DNA of 64,000 bases from Hydrogenophaga sp. (GCF_019264445.1 NZ_JAHVAB010000081.1:1-64000), one strand, 5' to 3'. Positions 35,492 to 45,456 are shown, counted from the stretch's first letter. A program made the numbers and translations. Notes: a model not told the origin generated them from the letters alone.

Positions 35492-36382
35492 TCAATGTTC
35501 TTCGGCGGGTGCATTGGGCACAGTGCGGGTGCGCAGCACCGTGGCCGTGATGCCGCTGACGATGATCAGGGCCATGCCCAGCCAGCCGATGAGGGGCAGC
35601 TGTTCGCCGAAGAAAATGATGCCGTAGATGCCCGCCATCACGATGCCGGAGTACTGCAGGTTGGCCACCACCATGGTGGCGCCGCGCGAGTAGGCGCGCG
35701 TCATGCACAGCTGGCCGAAGAGCGCTAGCACCCCGATGGGCAGCAGCCACAGCGCACTGGGCCAGTGCCATGGACTCACACCCACGAAGAGCATGCCCAG
35801 CCCGCCTGCGAGCACGGCACCCACCGAAAAATAGAACACCGTGCGGCTCTCGGGTTCGCCCGCGCGCGACAGCGCCGCCACCTGGAGGTAGGCGAACGCG
35901 GCAAAGATGCCGGAGAGCAGCCCCACCAGCGCGCCCAGCATCTGGCTTTCTGCCAGCGTGGGGCGCAGCATCATCGCGACGCCGGCGAACCCCGCGAGCA
36001 CGGTGAGGAACAGGGGCCCTTGCTGGCGGATCGGCGCGTTGCGGCCCTGCACGAGCAGCGCGCCACCTAGCAGGAACGCCGCGATCCACACGCTGCTCAT
36101 GTAGTTCAGCGTCATGGCCGTGGCCAGTGGAAGGGCGGCAATGGCAAAGAACCAGGCAGTCAGCGAGATGGTGCCGACGATGCTGCGCCAGACATGCATC
36201 ATGGGCACCTGGGTGCGCAACGACACGCCGTTCACGCGTGTCATGCCGATCAGGAAGACCATGCCCACGAGGCCGCGGTAACACACGATCTCGAAGCTGT
36301 TGAAGTGGCTCGACGCGAACTTGATGCACACGCCCATGGTGGCGAAGAGCACCGAGGCGAGCAGCATCCACAAGGCCTGCAT
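35492..36382 (-). CDS. EamA/DMT-family membrane transporter
   Basis: The 296-residue protein has ten predicted helices in two EamA repeats and starts MQALWMLLASVLFATMGVC. Such carriers export amino acids, nucleosides or other metabolites; the substrate is unknown. The segment YRGLVGMVFLIGM and later TRAYSRGATMVVANLQYSG are typical of the family. It lies 25 bp upstream of the sulfurtransferase gene on the same strand, and 49 bp after the Rieske oxygenase gene. Confidence 0.85.
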   Translation of the reverse strand: MQALWMLLASVLFATMGVCIKFASSHFNSFEIVCYRGLVGMVFLIGMTRVNGVSLRTQVPMMHVWRSIVGTISLTAWFFAIAALPLATAMTLNYMSSVWIAAFLLGGALLVQGRNAPIRQQGPLFLTVLAGFAGVAMMLRPTLAESQMLGALVGLLSGIFAAFAYLQVAALSRAGEPESRTVFYFSVGAVLAGGLGMLFVGVSPWHWPSALWLLPIGVLALFGQLCMTRAYSRGATMVVANLQYSGIVMAGIYGIIFFGEQLPLIGWLGMALIIVSGITATVLRTRTVPNAPAEEH

Positions 36383-36431
36383 GGTTCAGGCCCCCGTGGC
36401 GGGTGAGACGCAAGTGGACAGACCGATCGCC

Positions 36432-37580
36432 TCAGTCCGCCAGTGGACCTGCCATCTGGCGGCGGTACCACTCATGGAAATGCTGCATGCCGTCTTCCAT
36501 CGGGCTCTGGTAGGGGCCGACCTCGTTGTCACCGCGCGCCAGCAACGCTTTGCGGCCGGCATCCATGCGCTCGGCAATCTCGTCGTCCTCGATGCAGGTC
36601 TCCATGTAGGCGGCCCGCTGGGCTTCGACGAACTCGCGCTCGAAAGCCGCGATTTCTTCCGGGTAATAGAACTCCACCATGTTCAGGGTCTTGTCCACGC
36701 TGACCGGATGGAGCGTGGACACCGTCAGCACGTGGGGATACCACTCGACCATGATGTGCGGGTAATACGTGAGCCAGATCGCACCGTGCTCGGGCATCTT
36801 GCCCTGGCGGTACTGCATGAGCTGCTCGTGCCAGCGTTGGTACACCGGGCTGCCGGCTTTGCCCAGCAGGTTGGCGGGGCCCACCGTCTGTACCGAGTAC
36901 GCCGGCTTGAGCTCCCAGCGCAGGTCTTCACAGGTGACGAACCCGCCCAGGCCCGGGTGGAAGGGAGCGACGTGGTAGTCCTCCAGGTAGACCTCGATGA
37001 ACGTCTTCCAGTTGTAGTTGCACTCGTGCAGCTCCACATGGTCGAGCACCATGCCCTCGAAGTTGAGGGCGGCACGCGGCCCCATGTTCGCCAGATCGGC
37101 CTGCACATCGCGGCCGTTGTCCTCGAACAGCAGGCCGTTCCACTCGCGCAGCGGGTAGTTGTTGAGGTTCAGGCAGGGGTCGTGCTCGAAGTGCGGAGCG
37201 CCCAGCAGGCGCCCGGCCTGTTCGCCGTGCGTGCCGCTGTAGGTCCAGCGGTGCAGGGGGCAGACGATGTTGCCGCCCGCGCTGCCACTGCGTGTCTCGC
37301 TCAGGTTGCCGCGGCCGTTGAGCATCATGGCCTGGCGGTGGCGGCAGACGTTGGAGACAAGCTCGACGCCCTTGTGCGTTTGCACCAGCGCGCGCCCGCC
37401 GGCTTCCTGCGGCAGCACGTGGTAGTCCCCCACGTTGGGGACGGCAAGTTGGTGCCCCACATACCGGGGCCCGCGCTGGAAGAGGGTTTCCTTTTCGCGC
37501 TGGAAAAGCGCCTCGCTGAAGTAGCTGGAAACTGGTAGTTGGCTTGCGGCCTGCTGCAGTTGAAGACTTAAATCAGACAT
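36432..37580 (-). CDS. Rieske non-heme iron oxygenase, alpha subunit
   Basis: The 382-residue oxygenase has a Rieske [2Fe-2S] domain with CRHRQ (about residue 79) and CPLHRW (about 107), and a catalytic domain in which EVYLEDYHVAPFHPG gives the two histidines of the mononuclear iron site. No ferredoxin, reductase or beta subunit gene is nearby, so it must use shared electron carriers. The substrate is unknown; family members hydroxylate aromatics, quaternary amines or sterols. Its repeated occurrence, if confirmed, beside isoprenoid genes would point to an isoprenoid substrate. It is divergent from xseB-ispA-dxs. Confidence 0.82.
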   Translation of the reverse strand: MSDLSLQLQQAASQLPVSSYFSEALFQREKETLFQRGPRYVGHQLAVPNVGDYHVLPQEAGGRALVQTHKGVELVSNVCRHRQAMMLNGRGNLSETRSGSAGGNIVCPLHRWTYSGTHGEQAGRLLGAPHFEHDPCLNLNNYPLREWNGLLFEDNGRDVQADLANMGPRAALNFEGMVLDHVELHECNYNWKTFIEVYLEDYHVAPFHPGLGGFVTCEDLRWELKPAYSVQTVGPANLLGKAGSPVYQRWHEQLMQYRQGKMPEHGAIWLTYYPHIMVEWYPHVLTVSTLHPVSVDKTLNMVEFYYPEEIAAFEREFVEAQRAAYMETCIEDDEIAERMDAGRKALLARGDNEVGPYQSPMEDGMQHFHEWYRRQMAGPLAD

Positions 37581-37876
37581 GTGGTCCTGACCTAGAGACT
37601 CCCCCTATGAAGGGGCAGGGTAAGCGCTGTGCTCGTCAGACGAATTCGCGCGGGATGGGTGGGTGTTGCGTCCCTCCGGACAAGGCCTGTCCGTGGTGAA
37701 GAGATGGGAGAAAAAAAGAACGCGGATTGTACCCCGGGGGGCAATGGGCCCGCCGGGCATAAAATGCCGCTTTATCAAGGCCAGCTTCAGCACATCACGG
37801 TCGGGCCATGTCGCCCGCCCGGTCCCACGACGCAAGCGGTCGTGTGGCCTGCGAAGGGCCCCAGCACACAGGATCC
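37581..37876. other. 296-bp divergent intergenic region
   Basis: This is the longest gap in the window apart from the two edges of polA-like units. It holds a small hairpin CCCCT-ATGA-AGGGG (37602-37615), a TACAAT on the minus strand (37726-37731) that could be the -10 of the oxygenase gene, and GGCAT-AAA-ATGCC (37756-37768), which contains TAAAAT, a possible -10 for xseB. No good -35 partner or riboswitch was recognised, and no convincing ORF is present. Confidence 0.45.
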
Positions 37877-38134
37877 ATGCCCACTCCGTCCCCCTCTCGC
37901 GCCGCCCGTACCGTCTCGTCGCCCAGTGCCCCGGCCTCTTACGAGGCCGCTCTGGAAGAGCTGGAGCAACTGGTGGCCCAGCTCGACGCGGGACAACTCC
38001 CGCTGGACCAGTTGCTCACGCGCTACCAGCGCGGTGCCGAACTGCTGGCTTTCTGTCGCGCGCGGCTTGAAGATGTCGAGAACCAGATCAAGGTCCTCGA
38101 AGGTGGCGCACTCAAACCCTGGGACGCCGCGTGA
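37877..38134 (+). CDS. xseB: Exodeoxyribonuclease VII small subunit
   Basis: The 85-residue small subunit of exonuclease VII has the family core [19 protein letters not shown] followed by SFxxYxxG-like [20 protein letters not shown]. The enzyme degrades single-stranded DNA together with XseA, which is not in this window. The start [12 protein letters not shown] was chosen for its AGGA ribosome site; the N-terminal 25 residues are Ser/Pro-rich. Its stop overlaps the GTG start of ispA, a common arrangement. Confidence 0.93.
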   Translation: MPTPSPSRAARTVSSPSAPASYEAALEELEQLVAQLDAGQLPLDQLLTRYQRGAELLAFCRARLEDVENQIKVLEGGALKPWDAA

Positions 38135-39036
38135 GCGCCGCGTTGTCCGACACCCGCGACTTCGCGGCCTGGCGCCTCGCACAGCAGGACGCCGTGGAGC
38201 GTGCGCTGGAGCGCTGGGTGCCTGCCGATGCGCCCGCGGGCCTGGGCGACGCCATGCGCTATGCCGTGCTCGATGGCGGCAAGCGCTTGCGCCCGCTGCT
38301 CGTGCTGGCCACCTGCGAGGCCGTGGGCGGGCAGGCGGCTGCGGCCCTGCGAGCGGCCTGCGCTGTGGAGCTCATCCACGCCTATTCCCTGGTGCACGAC
38401 GACATGCCCTGCATGGACAACGACGTGTTGCGCCGTGGCAAGCCCACGGTTCATGTGCGGTTTGGCGAGGCCCAGGCCTTGCTGGCAGGCGACGCCTTGC
38501 AGGCGCTCGCTTTCGAGCTGCTCGTGCCGGACGACGGCAGCGTGAGCGATGCCATGAGTGCGCGCCTGTGCCGGCTGCTGGCGCTGTCGGCCGGTGCGGA
38601 CGGCATGGCCGGTGGCCAGGCCGTTGATCTGGCCAGCGTCGGCGTTGCCCTGGACCAGCCGTCGCTGGAGGCGATGCACCGGCGCAAGACCGGCGCCTTG
38701 CTCAAGGCCAGCGTGACCATGGGCGCTGCCACCGGCCACACACCGCCCCAGACCCTGGCCTTGCTGGCCGAGTACGGTGCCTGCGTGGGCCTGGCGTTTC
38801 AGGTGGTCGACGACATCCTGGACGTGACTGCCGACTCGGCCACCCTGGGGAAGACCGCTGGCAAGGATGCTGCGGCCGACAAGCCCACATTCGTTTCCCT
38901 GATGGGACTGGCGCAGGCCCAGGCCTACGCCGACCGCGTGCTGAGCCAGGCCCATGACGCCCTGGGCCGTTGCGGCCTCGCGCACACCTCCACCCTGCAC
39001 GCCCTGGCCGACTGGGTGGGGCGGCGTGTCTCCTGA
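38131..39036 (+). CDS. ispA: Farnesyl diphosphate synthase / polyprenyl synthetase IspA
   Basis: The 301-residue prenyltransferase joins isopentenyl diphosphate to allylic diphosphates to give farnesyl diphosphate. The first aspartate-rich motif is [12 protein letters not shown] and the second is VVDDILDVT. The GGKRLRPLL block binds diphosphate. A GTG start is used; it overlaps the xseB stop (GTGA). It is followed after 23 bp by dxs, so precursor formation and chain elongation are co-expressed. Confidence 0.96.
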   Translation: MSAALSDTRDFAAWRLAQQDAVERALERWVPADAPAGLGDAMRYAVLDGGKRLRPLLVLATCEAVGGQAAAALRAACAVELIHAYSLVHDDMPCMDNDVLRRGKPTVHVRFGEAQALLAGDALQALAFELLVPDDGSVSDAMSARLCRLLALSAGADGMAGGQAVDLASVGVALDQPSLEAMHRRKTGALLKASVTMGAATGHTPPQTLALLAEYGACVGLAFQVVDDILDVTADSATLGKTAGKDAAADKPTFVSLMGLAQAQAYADRVLSQAHDALGRCGLAHTSTLHALADWVGRRVS

Positions 39037-39059
39037 GCCCGGCGCCGGACCCAACCAAC

Positions 39060-40970
39060 ATGACCCAAGCGACACCCCCCATGAGTTCCCTGCTGTCGTC
39101 CATTGAATCCCCTGCCGACGTGCGCCGCCTCTCGCGCGCACAGCTGCCCCCGCTGGCCGAAGAGCTGCGCTCCTTCCTGCTGCAGAGCGTTGCACGCACG
39201 GGGGGGCATCTGAGTTCCAACCTCGGCACGGTGGAGCTCACGGTGGCGCTGCACTATGTGTTCAACACGCCGGAAGACCGGCTGGTGTGGGACGTGGGCC
39301 ACCAGACCTATCCCCACAAGATCCTCACGGGTCGGCGCGACCGCATGGACACCTTGCGCCAGCTCGGTGGCATCAGTGGCTTCCCGCGCCGCGAGGAGAG
39401 TGAGTACGACACCTTCGGCACCGCGCATTCCTCCACCAGCATTTCGGCGGCGCTGGGCATGGCCATGGCCGCCAAGATCCAGGGCGACTCGCGCAAATCC
39501 GTGGCCATCATCGGCGACGGCGCCATGACCGCGGGCATGGCCTTCGAGGCGCTGAACAACGCGGGTGTGGCCGATGGTCGCCTGCTCGTGGTGCTCAACG
39601 ACAACGACATGTCGATTTCGCCGCCGGTGGGTGCGCTCAACCGCTACCTCGCGCAACTCATGAGCGGCCAGTTCTATGCGGCCGCCAAGAACGTCGGCAA
39701 GCAGGTGCTCAAAGGCGCGCCGCCCTTGTTCGAGCTGGCCAAGCGGTTCGAAGAGCATGCCAAGGGCATGGTGGTGCCGGCCACGCTGTTCGAGAAGTTC
39801 GGCTTCAACTACATCGGACCGATCGATGGCCACGACCTCGGGTCGCTCATTCCCACACTCGAGAACATCCGCCACCTGCTCGACACCGACAGTGGGCCGC
39901 AGTTCCTGCACGTGGTCACCAAAAAAGGCCAAGGTTACAAGCTCGCCGAGGCGGACCCCGTGGCCTACCACGGCCCCGGCACGTTCGACCCCGCCGTGGG
40001 CCTGACCAAGCCTGCCAAGCCGCCCAAGACCACCTTCACGCAGGTCTTCGGCAAATGGTTGTGCGACATGGCCGAGGCCGACGCGCGGCTGGTGGGCATC
40101 ACGCCGGCCATGCGCGAGGGCTCGGGCATGGTGGAGTTCGAGCGCCGGTTCCCGGCCCGCTACTTCGATGTGGGCATCGCCGAGCAGCACGCCGTGACCT
40201 TCGCAGCAGGTCTGGCGTGTGAGGGCATGAAGCCGGTGGTGGCCATCTATTCCACCTTCCTGCAGCGCGCTTACGACCAGCTCATTCATGACGTGGCCCT
40301 GCAGAACCTGCCGGTGGTGTTTGCACTGGACCGTGCGGGCCTGGTGGGTGCCGATGGCGCCACGCACGCCGGTGCCTACGACATCGCCTACCTGCGCTGC
40401 GTTCCCAACATGGCGGTGGCCTGTCCGGCCGACGAAGCCGAGTGCAGGCAATTGCTGAGCACCGCGTTTGCCCAGAACCAGCCGGTGGCGGTGCGCTACC
40501 CGCGTGGCGCGGGGGCTGGCGTCGCACAGCCCGCCGGGCTCGAAGGCTTGCCGTTCGGCCGTGGCGAGTGGCGCCGCAAGGGACATGGCATTGCGATTCT
40601 GGCCTTCGGGACGCTGCTGTATCCCGCGCTTGGAGTGGGCGAGAAGCTGGGTGCCAGCGTGGCCAACATGCGTTGGGCGAAGCCCCTCGATCTCGAGTTG
40701 CTGCGCGAGCTGGCGGCGACGCACGATGCCCTCGTGACCGTGGAGGAAGGCAGCGTGATGGGCGGGGCCGGCGCTGCCGTGATGGAGGCGCTGCATGCAG
40801 AGGGCTTCGAGCTGCCCGTGCTGCAGCTGGGGCTGCCCGATGTCTTCACCGAACACGGCGATCCTGGCCGGCTGCTGGCTGGCTTGGGGCTGGATGAAGC
40901 GGGCATCGAACGCGCCATACGTGAGCGTTTCTCCAGCCTCCTGTCTCCGGTGGTGAAGGCCGTGGGCTGA
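39060..40970 (+). CDS. dxs: 1-deoxy-D-xylulose-5-phosphate synthase
   Basis: The 636-residue thiamine diphosphate enzyme makes DXP from pyruvate and glyceraldehyde 3-phosphate, the first step of the MEP isoprenoid route. The substrate motif [10 protein letters not shown], the ThDP motif [18 protein letters not shown] and the catalytic glutamate region [10 protein letters not shown] are intact. The start at MTQATPPM was used; a second ATG seven codons later (39081) is equally possible. It closes the xseB-ispA-dxs operon. Confidence 0.97.
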   Translation: MTQATPPMSSLLSSIESPADVRRLSRAQLPPLAEELRSFLLQSVARTGGHLSSNLGTVELTVALHYVFNTPEDRLVWDVGHQTYPHKILTGRRDRMDTLRQLGGISGFPRREESEYDTFGTAHSSTSISAALGMAMAAKIQGDSRKSVAIIGDGAMTAGMAFEALNNAGVADGRLLVVLNDNDMSISPPVGALNRYLAQLMSGQFYAAAKNVGKQVLKGAPPLFELAKRFEEHAKGMVVPATLFEKFGFNYIGPIDGHDLGSLIPTLENIRHLLDTDSGPQFLHVVTKKGQGYKLAEADPVAYHGPGTFDPAVGLTKPAKPPKTTFTQVFGKWLCDMAEADARLVGITPAMREGSGMVEFERRFPARYFDVGIAEQHAVTFAAGLACEGMKPVVAIYSTFLQRAYDQLIHDVALQNLPVVFALDRAGLVGADGATHAGAYDIAYLRCVPNMAVACPADEAECRQLLSTAFAQNQPVAVRYPRGAGAGVAQPAGLEGLPFGRGEWRRKGHGIAILAFGTLLYPALGVGEKLGASVANMRWAKPLDLELLRELAATHDALVTVEEGSVMGGAGAAVMEALHAEGFELPVLQLGLPDVFTEHGDPGRLLAGLGLDEAGIERAIRERFSSLLSPVVKAVG

Positions 40971-41000
40971 GCGCCCACCCGCTGCGCAAGCCCGGTTTTG

Positions 41001-41016
41001 CAGGGTATCCACCCTG
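41001..41016. promoter_or_regulatory. Inverted repeat upstream of the TRAP operon
   Basis: CAGGGT-ATCC-ACCCTG is a perfect 6-bp inverted repeat in the 190-bp gap between dxs and the TRAP genes. A TACAAT hexamer (41049-41054) lies 33 bp downstream and could be the -10 of the TRAP operon. The repeat has operator size, but its regulator is unknown. Confidence 0.35.
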
Positions 41017-41160
41017 TAGAACGCGCTCGTTTGTGCGAGGGCATCACCTACAATCCCGGCTCCCCTCCACCCACACGCAGCAGCACACCGCTCGCTGCGT
41101 GTTTGTTTATTCATCGACGGGGTGGCCGCGGATCATTTTTCACAAGAAATGGGACACACG

Positions 41161-41766
41161 ATGGACGCATTGCTCCGCTTCTCTCGCGCCGTTGACGCGC
41201 TCAATGCCTGGGTTGGCAAGTACGCCATCTGGCTGATCATGGGCTCGACGGTCATCAGCGCCGTCAACGCGCTCGTGCGCTACATCTTCAACACCAGCTC
41301 CAACGGTTTCCTGGAAATCCAGTGGTACCTGTTTGCCTGGTCTTTCCTCATTGCAGCGGGCTTCACCCTGCTCAACCGTGAGCACGTGCGCATCGACGTG
41401 ATCAACAGCCGCCTGCCCAAGCGGGTGCAGATCTGGATCGACATCGTGGGCTTTGCGTTCTTCCTCACGCCTGTGTGCCTGCTGGTGCTGTTCTATGGCG
41501 TGCCGGTGCTCATGGAAAAGTTCGCTTCGGGCGAAATGTCGGGCAACCCCGGCGGCCTGATCCGCTGGCCGGTGTGGCTGGCGATCCCGGCAGGCTTCGT
41601 CCTGCTCATGCTGCAGGGCTGGTCCGAGTTGATCAAGCGTGTGGCTTTCCTCAATGGCCGTGGCCCCGATCCGACCATCAAGGCCGGTGAGAAATCCGCC
41701 GAGGAAGAGCTGGCCGAAATCCTTCGCCAACGCGAAGCGGCCAAAGCCGCCCCCGCTTCCCACTAA
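41161..41766 (+). CDS. TRAP transporter small permease (DctQ type)
   Basis: The 201-residue protein has four transmembrane helices and is the small integral subunit of a tripartite ATP-independent periplasmic transporter. Conserved features are NALVRYIFNTSSNGFLEIQW and LLNREHVRIDVI. The C-terminal 35 residues form a charged cytoplasmic tail. In-frame starts also exist at 41149 (ATG) and 41122 (GTG). It is followed after 18 bp by the large permease. Confidence 0.9.
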   Translation: MDALLRFSRAVDALNAWVGKYAIWLIMGSTVISAVNALVRYIFNTSSNGFLEIQWYLFAWSFLIAAGFTLLNREHVRIDVINSRLPKRVQIWIDIVGFAFFLTPVCLLVLFYGVPVLMEKFASGEMSGNPGGLIRWPVWLAIPAGFVLLMLQGWSELIKRVAFLNGRGPDPTIKAGEKSAEEELAEILRQREAAKAAPASH

Positions 41767-41784
41767 CCGGCGGGGATATCGATC

Positions 41785-43620
41785 ATGGAATTCATTGCTG
41801 CGAACTTCGCCCCGATCATGTTTGCGGGGCTCATCATGTTCCTGCTGCTGGGTTTTCCGGTGGCCTTCAGCCTGGGCGCCTGTGGCCTCGCGTTCGGCAT
41901 CCTCGGGATTGAGATGGGCGTGTTCCCCTCCTCGGTGCTGGCCTGGTTGCCACAGCGTCTCATCGGCATCATGGCCAACGACACGTTGCTGGCGGTGCCC
42001 TTCTTCACGCTCATGGGCCTGATCCTGGAGCGCAGCGGGATGGCTGAAGACCTGCTGGACACCGTGGGTCAGGTGTTTGGCCCGATGCGCGGCGGCCTGG
42101 CGCTGGCCGTGGTGCTGGTAGGCGCCATGCTGGCCGCCACCACCGGCGTGGTGGCCGCTTCGGTCATCTCGATGGGTTTGATTTCGCTGCCCATCATGTT
42201 GCGGTATGGGTACGACCGTCAGTTCTCCAGCGGCGTGATCGCGGCTTCCGGGACGCTGGCGCAGATCATTCCGCCATCGCTGGTGCTCATCATCATGGCC
42301 GACCAGCTCGGCCGCAGCGTGGGCGACATGTACAAAGGCGCGTTCATTCCCGCCTTCATGCTGGTGGGCTGCTATGTGCTTTACATCGCCTGCCTGGCTT
42401 TCCTGAAGCCTGCCAGCGTGCCTGCGCTGCCGCTGGAGGCGCGCATCTACCGCGAGCCCAACGGCAGCGGCGGCTACCAGTCGTTGCTGGTGGTGATGGT
42501 GATCTCGTTCATGGTCTCCATCGTGCTGGCGCGCTACATGCCCGAAGTACACACTTGGTGGCTGGGCCAAGAGGTGACGTCCGTACCCACCGACGAGAAG
42601 ATCGTGGTGGCCATGGGCGGGGGGGCGTTTGTGGCGCTCATGATTGCGCTGGCCAACAAATACGCCAAGCTGAACCTGCTCTCGCGGCTGGCCGAGCGCG
42701 TGACCTTCGTGCTGATCCCGCCGCTGCTGCTGATCTTCCTTGTGCTGGGCACCATCTTCCTGGGCATTGCCACGCCGACCGAGGGTGGGGCCATGGGCGC
42801 CATGGGGGCCCTGATCATGGCGCTGGTGCGCAAGCGCCTGAGCATGCAACTGCTCAAGCAAGCGCTGGCCACCACGACCAAGCTGGGCAGCTTCGTGATG
42901 TTCATCCTGATCGGTGCCACGATCTTTGGCTTGGTGTTCCAGGCCGCCGATGGCCCTATCTGGGTGGAGCACCTGCTCTCGGATCTGCCCGGTGGGCCGG
43001 TGGGGTTCCTGATCGTGGTGAACATCATGATCTTCTTCCTCGCCTTCTTCCTCGACTACTTCGAGCTTTCGTTCATCGTGGTGCCGCTGCTGGCGCCCGT
43101 GGCCGACAAGCTGGGCATCGACCTGATCTGGTTCGGGGTCTTGCTGGCGGTGAACATGCAGACCTCGTTCCTGCACCCACCCTTCGGGTTCGCTCTGTTC
43201 TTCCTGCGCTCGGTGGCGCCCGACAAGCCGTACGTCGATCGCGTGACGAACAAGGTGATGGACCCGGTCACCACGATGCAGATCTACAAGGGTGCCATTC
43301 CCTTCCTGATCATTCAGCTCTTCATGGTGGGCGTGCTCATCGCTTTCCCGGGTCTGGTCACCGGCAACCTCGACAAAGCCGGGGACTACGACCTCAAGGC
43401 GGTGGGCGAGCAGATGCGCGACAGCCTCAATCCCGCGGCGGACGGCGAATACGGCAGTGGCGGTGGATACGGCGCCGACGAGAAAGCCGAACCCGCAGAA
43501 GGTGGTGAGGCGCCACCAGCTGCACCCGCCGACGGCGCGGGTGGTGCTGCGGCAGACACCAAGCCCCTGGCGGAAGACGACCCCATGAAGGCCATGCAGG
43601 ACGCCCTCGGGCGCAAATGA
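41785..43620 (+). CDS. TRAP transporter large permease (DctM type, extended)
   Basis: The 611-residue protein carries substrate across the inner membrane with sodium or proton flow. It is longer than the classical DctM (about 430 residues) because it has an extra segment of two helices after residue 220 and an acidic, Ala/Gly-rich tail from about residue 545. Conserved parts are FFTLMGLILERSGMAEDLL and AASGTLAQIIPPSLVLIIMA. The size is that of the mannitol/chloroaromatic TRAP subfamily, whose real substrates are mostly unknown. The tail is predicted to be disordered. Confidence 0.88.
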   Translation: MEFIAANFAPIMFAGLIMFLLLGFPVAFSLGACGLAFGILGIEMGVFPSSVLAWLPQRLIGIMANDTLLAVPFFTLMGLILERSGMAEDLLDTVGQVFGPMRGGLALAVVLVGAMLAATTGVVAASVISMGLISLPIMLRYGYDRQFSSGVIAASGTLAQIIPPSLVLIIMADQLGRSVGDMYKGAFIPAFMLVGCYVLYIACLAFLKPASVPALPLEARIYREPNGSGGYQSLLVVMVISFMVSIVLARYMPEVHTWWLGQEVTSVPTDEKIVVAMGGGAFVALMIALANKYAKLNLLSRLAERVTFVLIPPLLLIFLVLGTIFLGIATPTEGGAMGAMGALIMALVRKRLSMQLLKQALATTTKLGSFVMFILIGATIFGLVFQAADGPIWVEHLLSDLPGGPVGFLIVVNIMIFFLAFFLDYFELSFIVVPLLAPVADKLGIDLIWFGVLLAVNMQTSFLHPPFGFALFFLRSVAPDKPYVDRVTNKVMDPVTTMQIYKGAIPFLIIQLFMVGVLIAFPGLVTGNLDKAGDYDLKAVGEQMRDSLNPAADGEYGSGGGYGADEKAEPAEGGEAPPAAPADGAGGAAADTKPLAEDDPMKAMQDALGRK

Positions 43621-43661
43621 TCACCGCTGACGGTGCGCGGCCCGTGAATGGCTGAGAGCGT

Positions 43662-43763
43662 CGAGGGAAAACCCTCGGCCGCTTCGCCTCTCGGACGCCA
43701 TCGTTATCAATAGAATCGAATATCGTTTTGTCTCGGCGCCCGCCCTTCAGTGGGGGCGCTTTT
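43662..43763 (+). terminator. Two hairpins between the large permease and binding-protein genes
   Basis: CGAGGG-AAAA-CCCTCG (43662-43677) and GCGCCC...GGGCGC (43736-43759) followed by TTTT lie in the 180-bp gap. The second resembles a weak terminator. They may lower or separate expression of the binding-protein gene, or stabilise an mRNA end. No ORF is present in the gap. Confidence 0.45.
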
Positions 43764-43800
43764 CTTTCAAGCTTTTTCAAGCAATCCTGGAGCAATCTCA

Positions 43801-44883
43801 ATGGATCGTCGTTCTATCGTGAAGAGTGCAGGTCTGGCCGGTGTGCTGGCCGCTGGTGTGGCACCGGCCGTGCACGCGCAAGCCGCCGTGCGCTGGCGCC
43901 TGGCCTCGAGTTTCCCGCGTTCGCTGGACACCATCTTCGGCAGCGCCGAGAAGCTGTCGCAGACCGTCAAGGCCCTGTCGGGTGGCAAGTTCGAGATCTC
44001 CGTGCACCCCGCTGGTGAACTCATGCCAGCCTTCGGTGTGGTCGATGCCCTGCAAGGTGACAACATCGACATGGCCCAGTCGGCCGCCTACTACTTCACC
44101 GGCAAGGACCCCGTTTTCGCCTTCAGCTGCGCGGTACCTTTTGGCCTGACGGCACGCCAGAACACCGCCTGGAAACAGCACGGCAACGGCGGCAAGCTGC
44201 TCGACGAATTCTTCGCCCAGTACAACTTCAAGACCGCCAGCGCCGGCAACACCGGCACGCAGATGGGCGGCTGGTACCGCAAGGAAATCAAGACGGCCGC
44301 CGACCTCAAGGGCCTGAAGATGCGCATGGGTGGCGGCGTGTTCGGTGAAGGCATGGCCAAGCTCGGCGTGGTTGCTCAGAACCTGCCAGCCGGCGACGTG
44401 TACCAAGCCCTGGAAAAGGGCACGCTGGACGCGGCCGAATTCGTCGGCCCGCACGACGATGCCAAGCTCGGTTTCAACAAGGTCGCTCCGTTCTACTACT
44501 ACCCCGGCTGGTGGGAAGGCGGCGCCGATCTGGAGTTCTTCATCAACCTGAAGAAGTTCAACGCGCTCTCCGATGAGAACAAGGCGATCCTGAATGCGGC
44601 CATGGCCGTTGCCGCCACCGACATGACCGCCAAGTACGATGCCGTGAACCCGATCGCCCTGAAGAAACTGGTGGCCGAGAAGACCCAGCTCAAGGCCTTC
44701 CCCAAGGCCGTGATCGACGCTGGCTTCAAGGCTTGCATGGAAGTGTTTGCCGAGCACGAGGCGAAGTCGCCCACCTTCAAGAAGATCCACCAGGACATGC
44801 GCGCCTTCCAGCGCGACCAGATCCTGTGGAACCGCTTCTCGGAGTTCCCGTTCAACCAGTACATGAGCGGCGTGAAGATCTGA
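43801..44883 (+). CDS. TRAP transporter substrate-binding protein (DctP type)
   Basis: The 360-residue periplasmic protein captures the substrate for the TRAP permease genes just upstream. A Tat-like signal MDRRSIVKSAGLAGVLAAG leads to cleavage after VHA. The mature domain begins VRWRLASSFPRSLDTIFG, and the binding-site arginine is probably in GLKMRMGGG. The family normally binds organic acids; the aromatic-rich YYYPGWWEGG is typical of the extended TRAP subfamily. A perfect terminator follows. Confidence 0.9.
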   Translation: MDRRSIVKSAGLAGVLAAGVAPAVHAQAAVRWRLASSFPRSLDTIFGSAEKLSQTVKALSGGKFEISVHPAGELMPAFGVVDALQGDNIDMAQSAAYYFTGKDPVFAFSCAVPFGLTARQNTAWKQHGNGGKLLDEFFAQYNFKTASAGNTGTQMGGWYRKEIKTAADLKGLKMRMGGGVFGEGMAKLGVVAQNLPAGDVYQALEKGTLDAAEFVGPHDDAKLGFNKVAPFYYYPGWWEGGADLEFFINLKKFNALSDENKAILNAAMAVAATDMTAKYDAVNPIALKKLVAEKTQLKAFPKAVIDAGFKACMEVFAEHEAKSPTFKKIHQDMRAFQRDQILWNRFSEFPFNQYMSGVKI

Positions 44884-44940
44884 TCTTCAGGAGCGCATCG
44901 GTGGGCCGGCGTAGCCGGCTCCACCGTGTACCCCAAAGTT

Positions 44941-44967
44941 GGCCCGCTGCTTGCAGCGGGCCTTTTT
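44941..44967 (+). terminator. Rho-independent terminator after the TRAP genes
   Basis: GGCCCGCTGC-TT-GCAGCGGGCC forms a 10-bp stem followed by five T, 58 bp after the binding-protein stop. Confidence 0.92.
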
Positions 44968-45000
44968 GTTCCCACCGACGCTTTTCCGCCTTTGCCTTCC

Positions 45001-45450
45001 ATGAAAATTGACGTCCGCATCCTGGATCCGCGCCTGACCCGTCAGATGCCTCTTTACGCCACGCCAGGGAGTGCCGGCCTGGACCTGCGGGCCTGCCTCG
45101 ATGCGCCGCTGGAACTCGCGCCCAACGCTTGGCAGCTCGTGCCCACGGGGCTGGCGATTCATCTGGCCGACCCGGGTTATGCCGCCTTGATCCTGCCGCG
45201 CTCAGGTCTGGGTCACAAGCACGGCATCGTGCTGGGCAATCTGGTCGGCTTGATCGACAGCGACTACCAGGGACAGCTCATGGTGAGCGCGTGGAACCGC
45301 AGCGACGTCGCCTTCACCATCGAGCCCATGGAGCGCATCGCGCAGCTGGTCATCGTGCCGGTGGTGCAGGCGCAATTCAACGTGGTGGACGATTTCGCCT
45401 CCGCGAGCGAACGCGGCACCGGCGGCTACGGCTCGACGGGGCGCGGCTGA
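45001..45450 (+). CDS. dut: dUTP diphosphatase
   Basis: The 149-residue trimeric enzyme hydrolyses dUTP to dUMP, which keeps uracil out of DNA and supplies thymidylate synthesis. All five motifs are present: [43 protein letters not shown] and the glycine-rich tail [11 protein letters not shown]. It starts [12 protein letters not shown], and a longer open frame upstream lies within the terminator region. It is convergent with slyD, 6 bp away. Confidence 0.97.
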   Translation: MKIDVRILDPRLTRQMPLYATPGSAGLDLRACLDAPLELAPNAWQLVPTGLAIHLADPGYAALILPRSGLGHKHGIVLGNLVGLIDSDYQGQLMVSAWNRSDVAFTIEPMERIAQLVIVPVVQAQFNVVDDFASASERGTGGYGSTGRG

Positions 45451-45456
45451 CCGCCT

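Noticed and set aside
32662-35550. A 962-codon plus-strand open frame opposite the kinase and sulfurtransferase genes
   Set aside because: It has shadow composition, no recognisable domain and lies fully opposite two genes with complete motifs.
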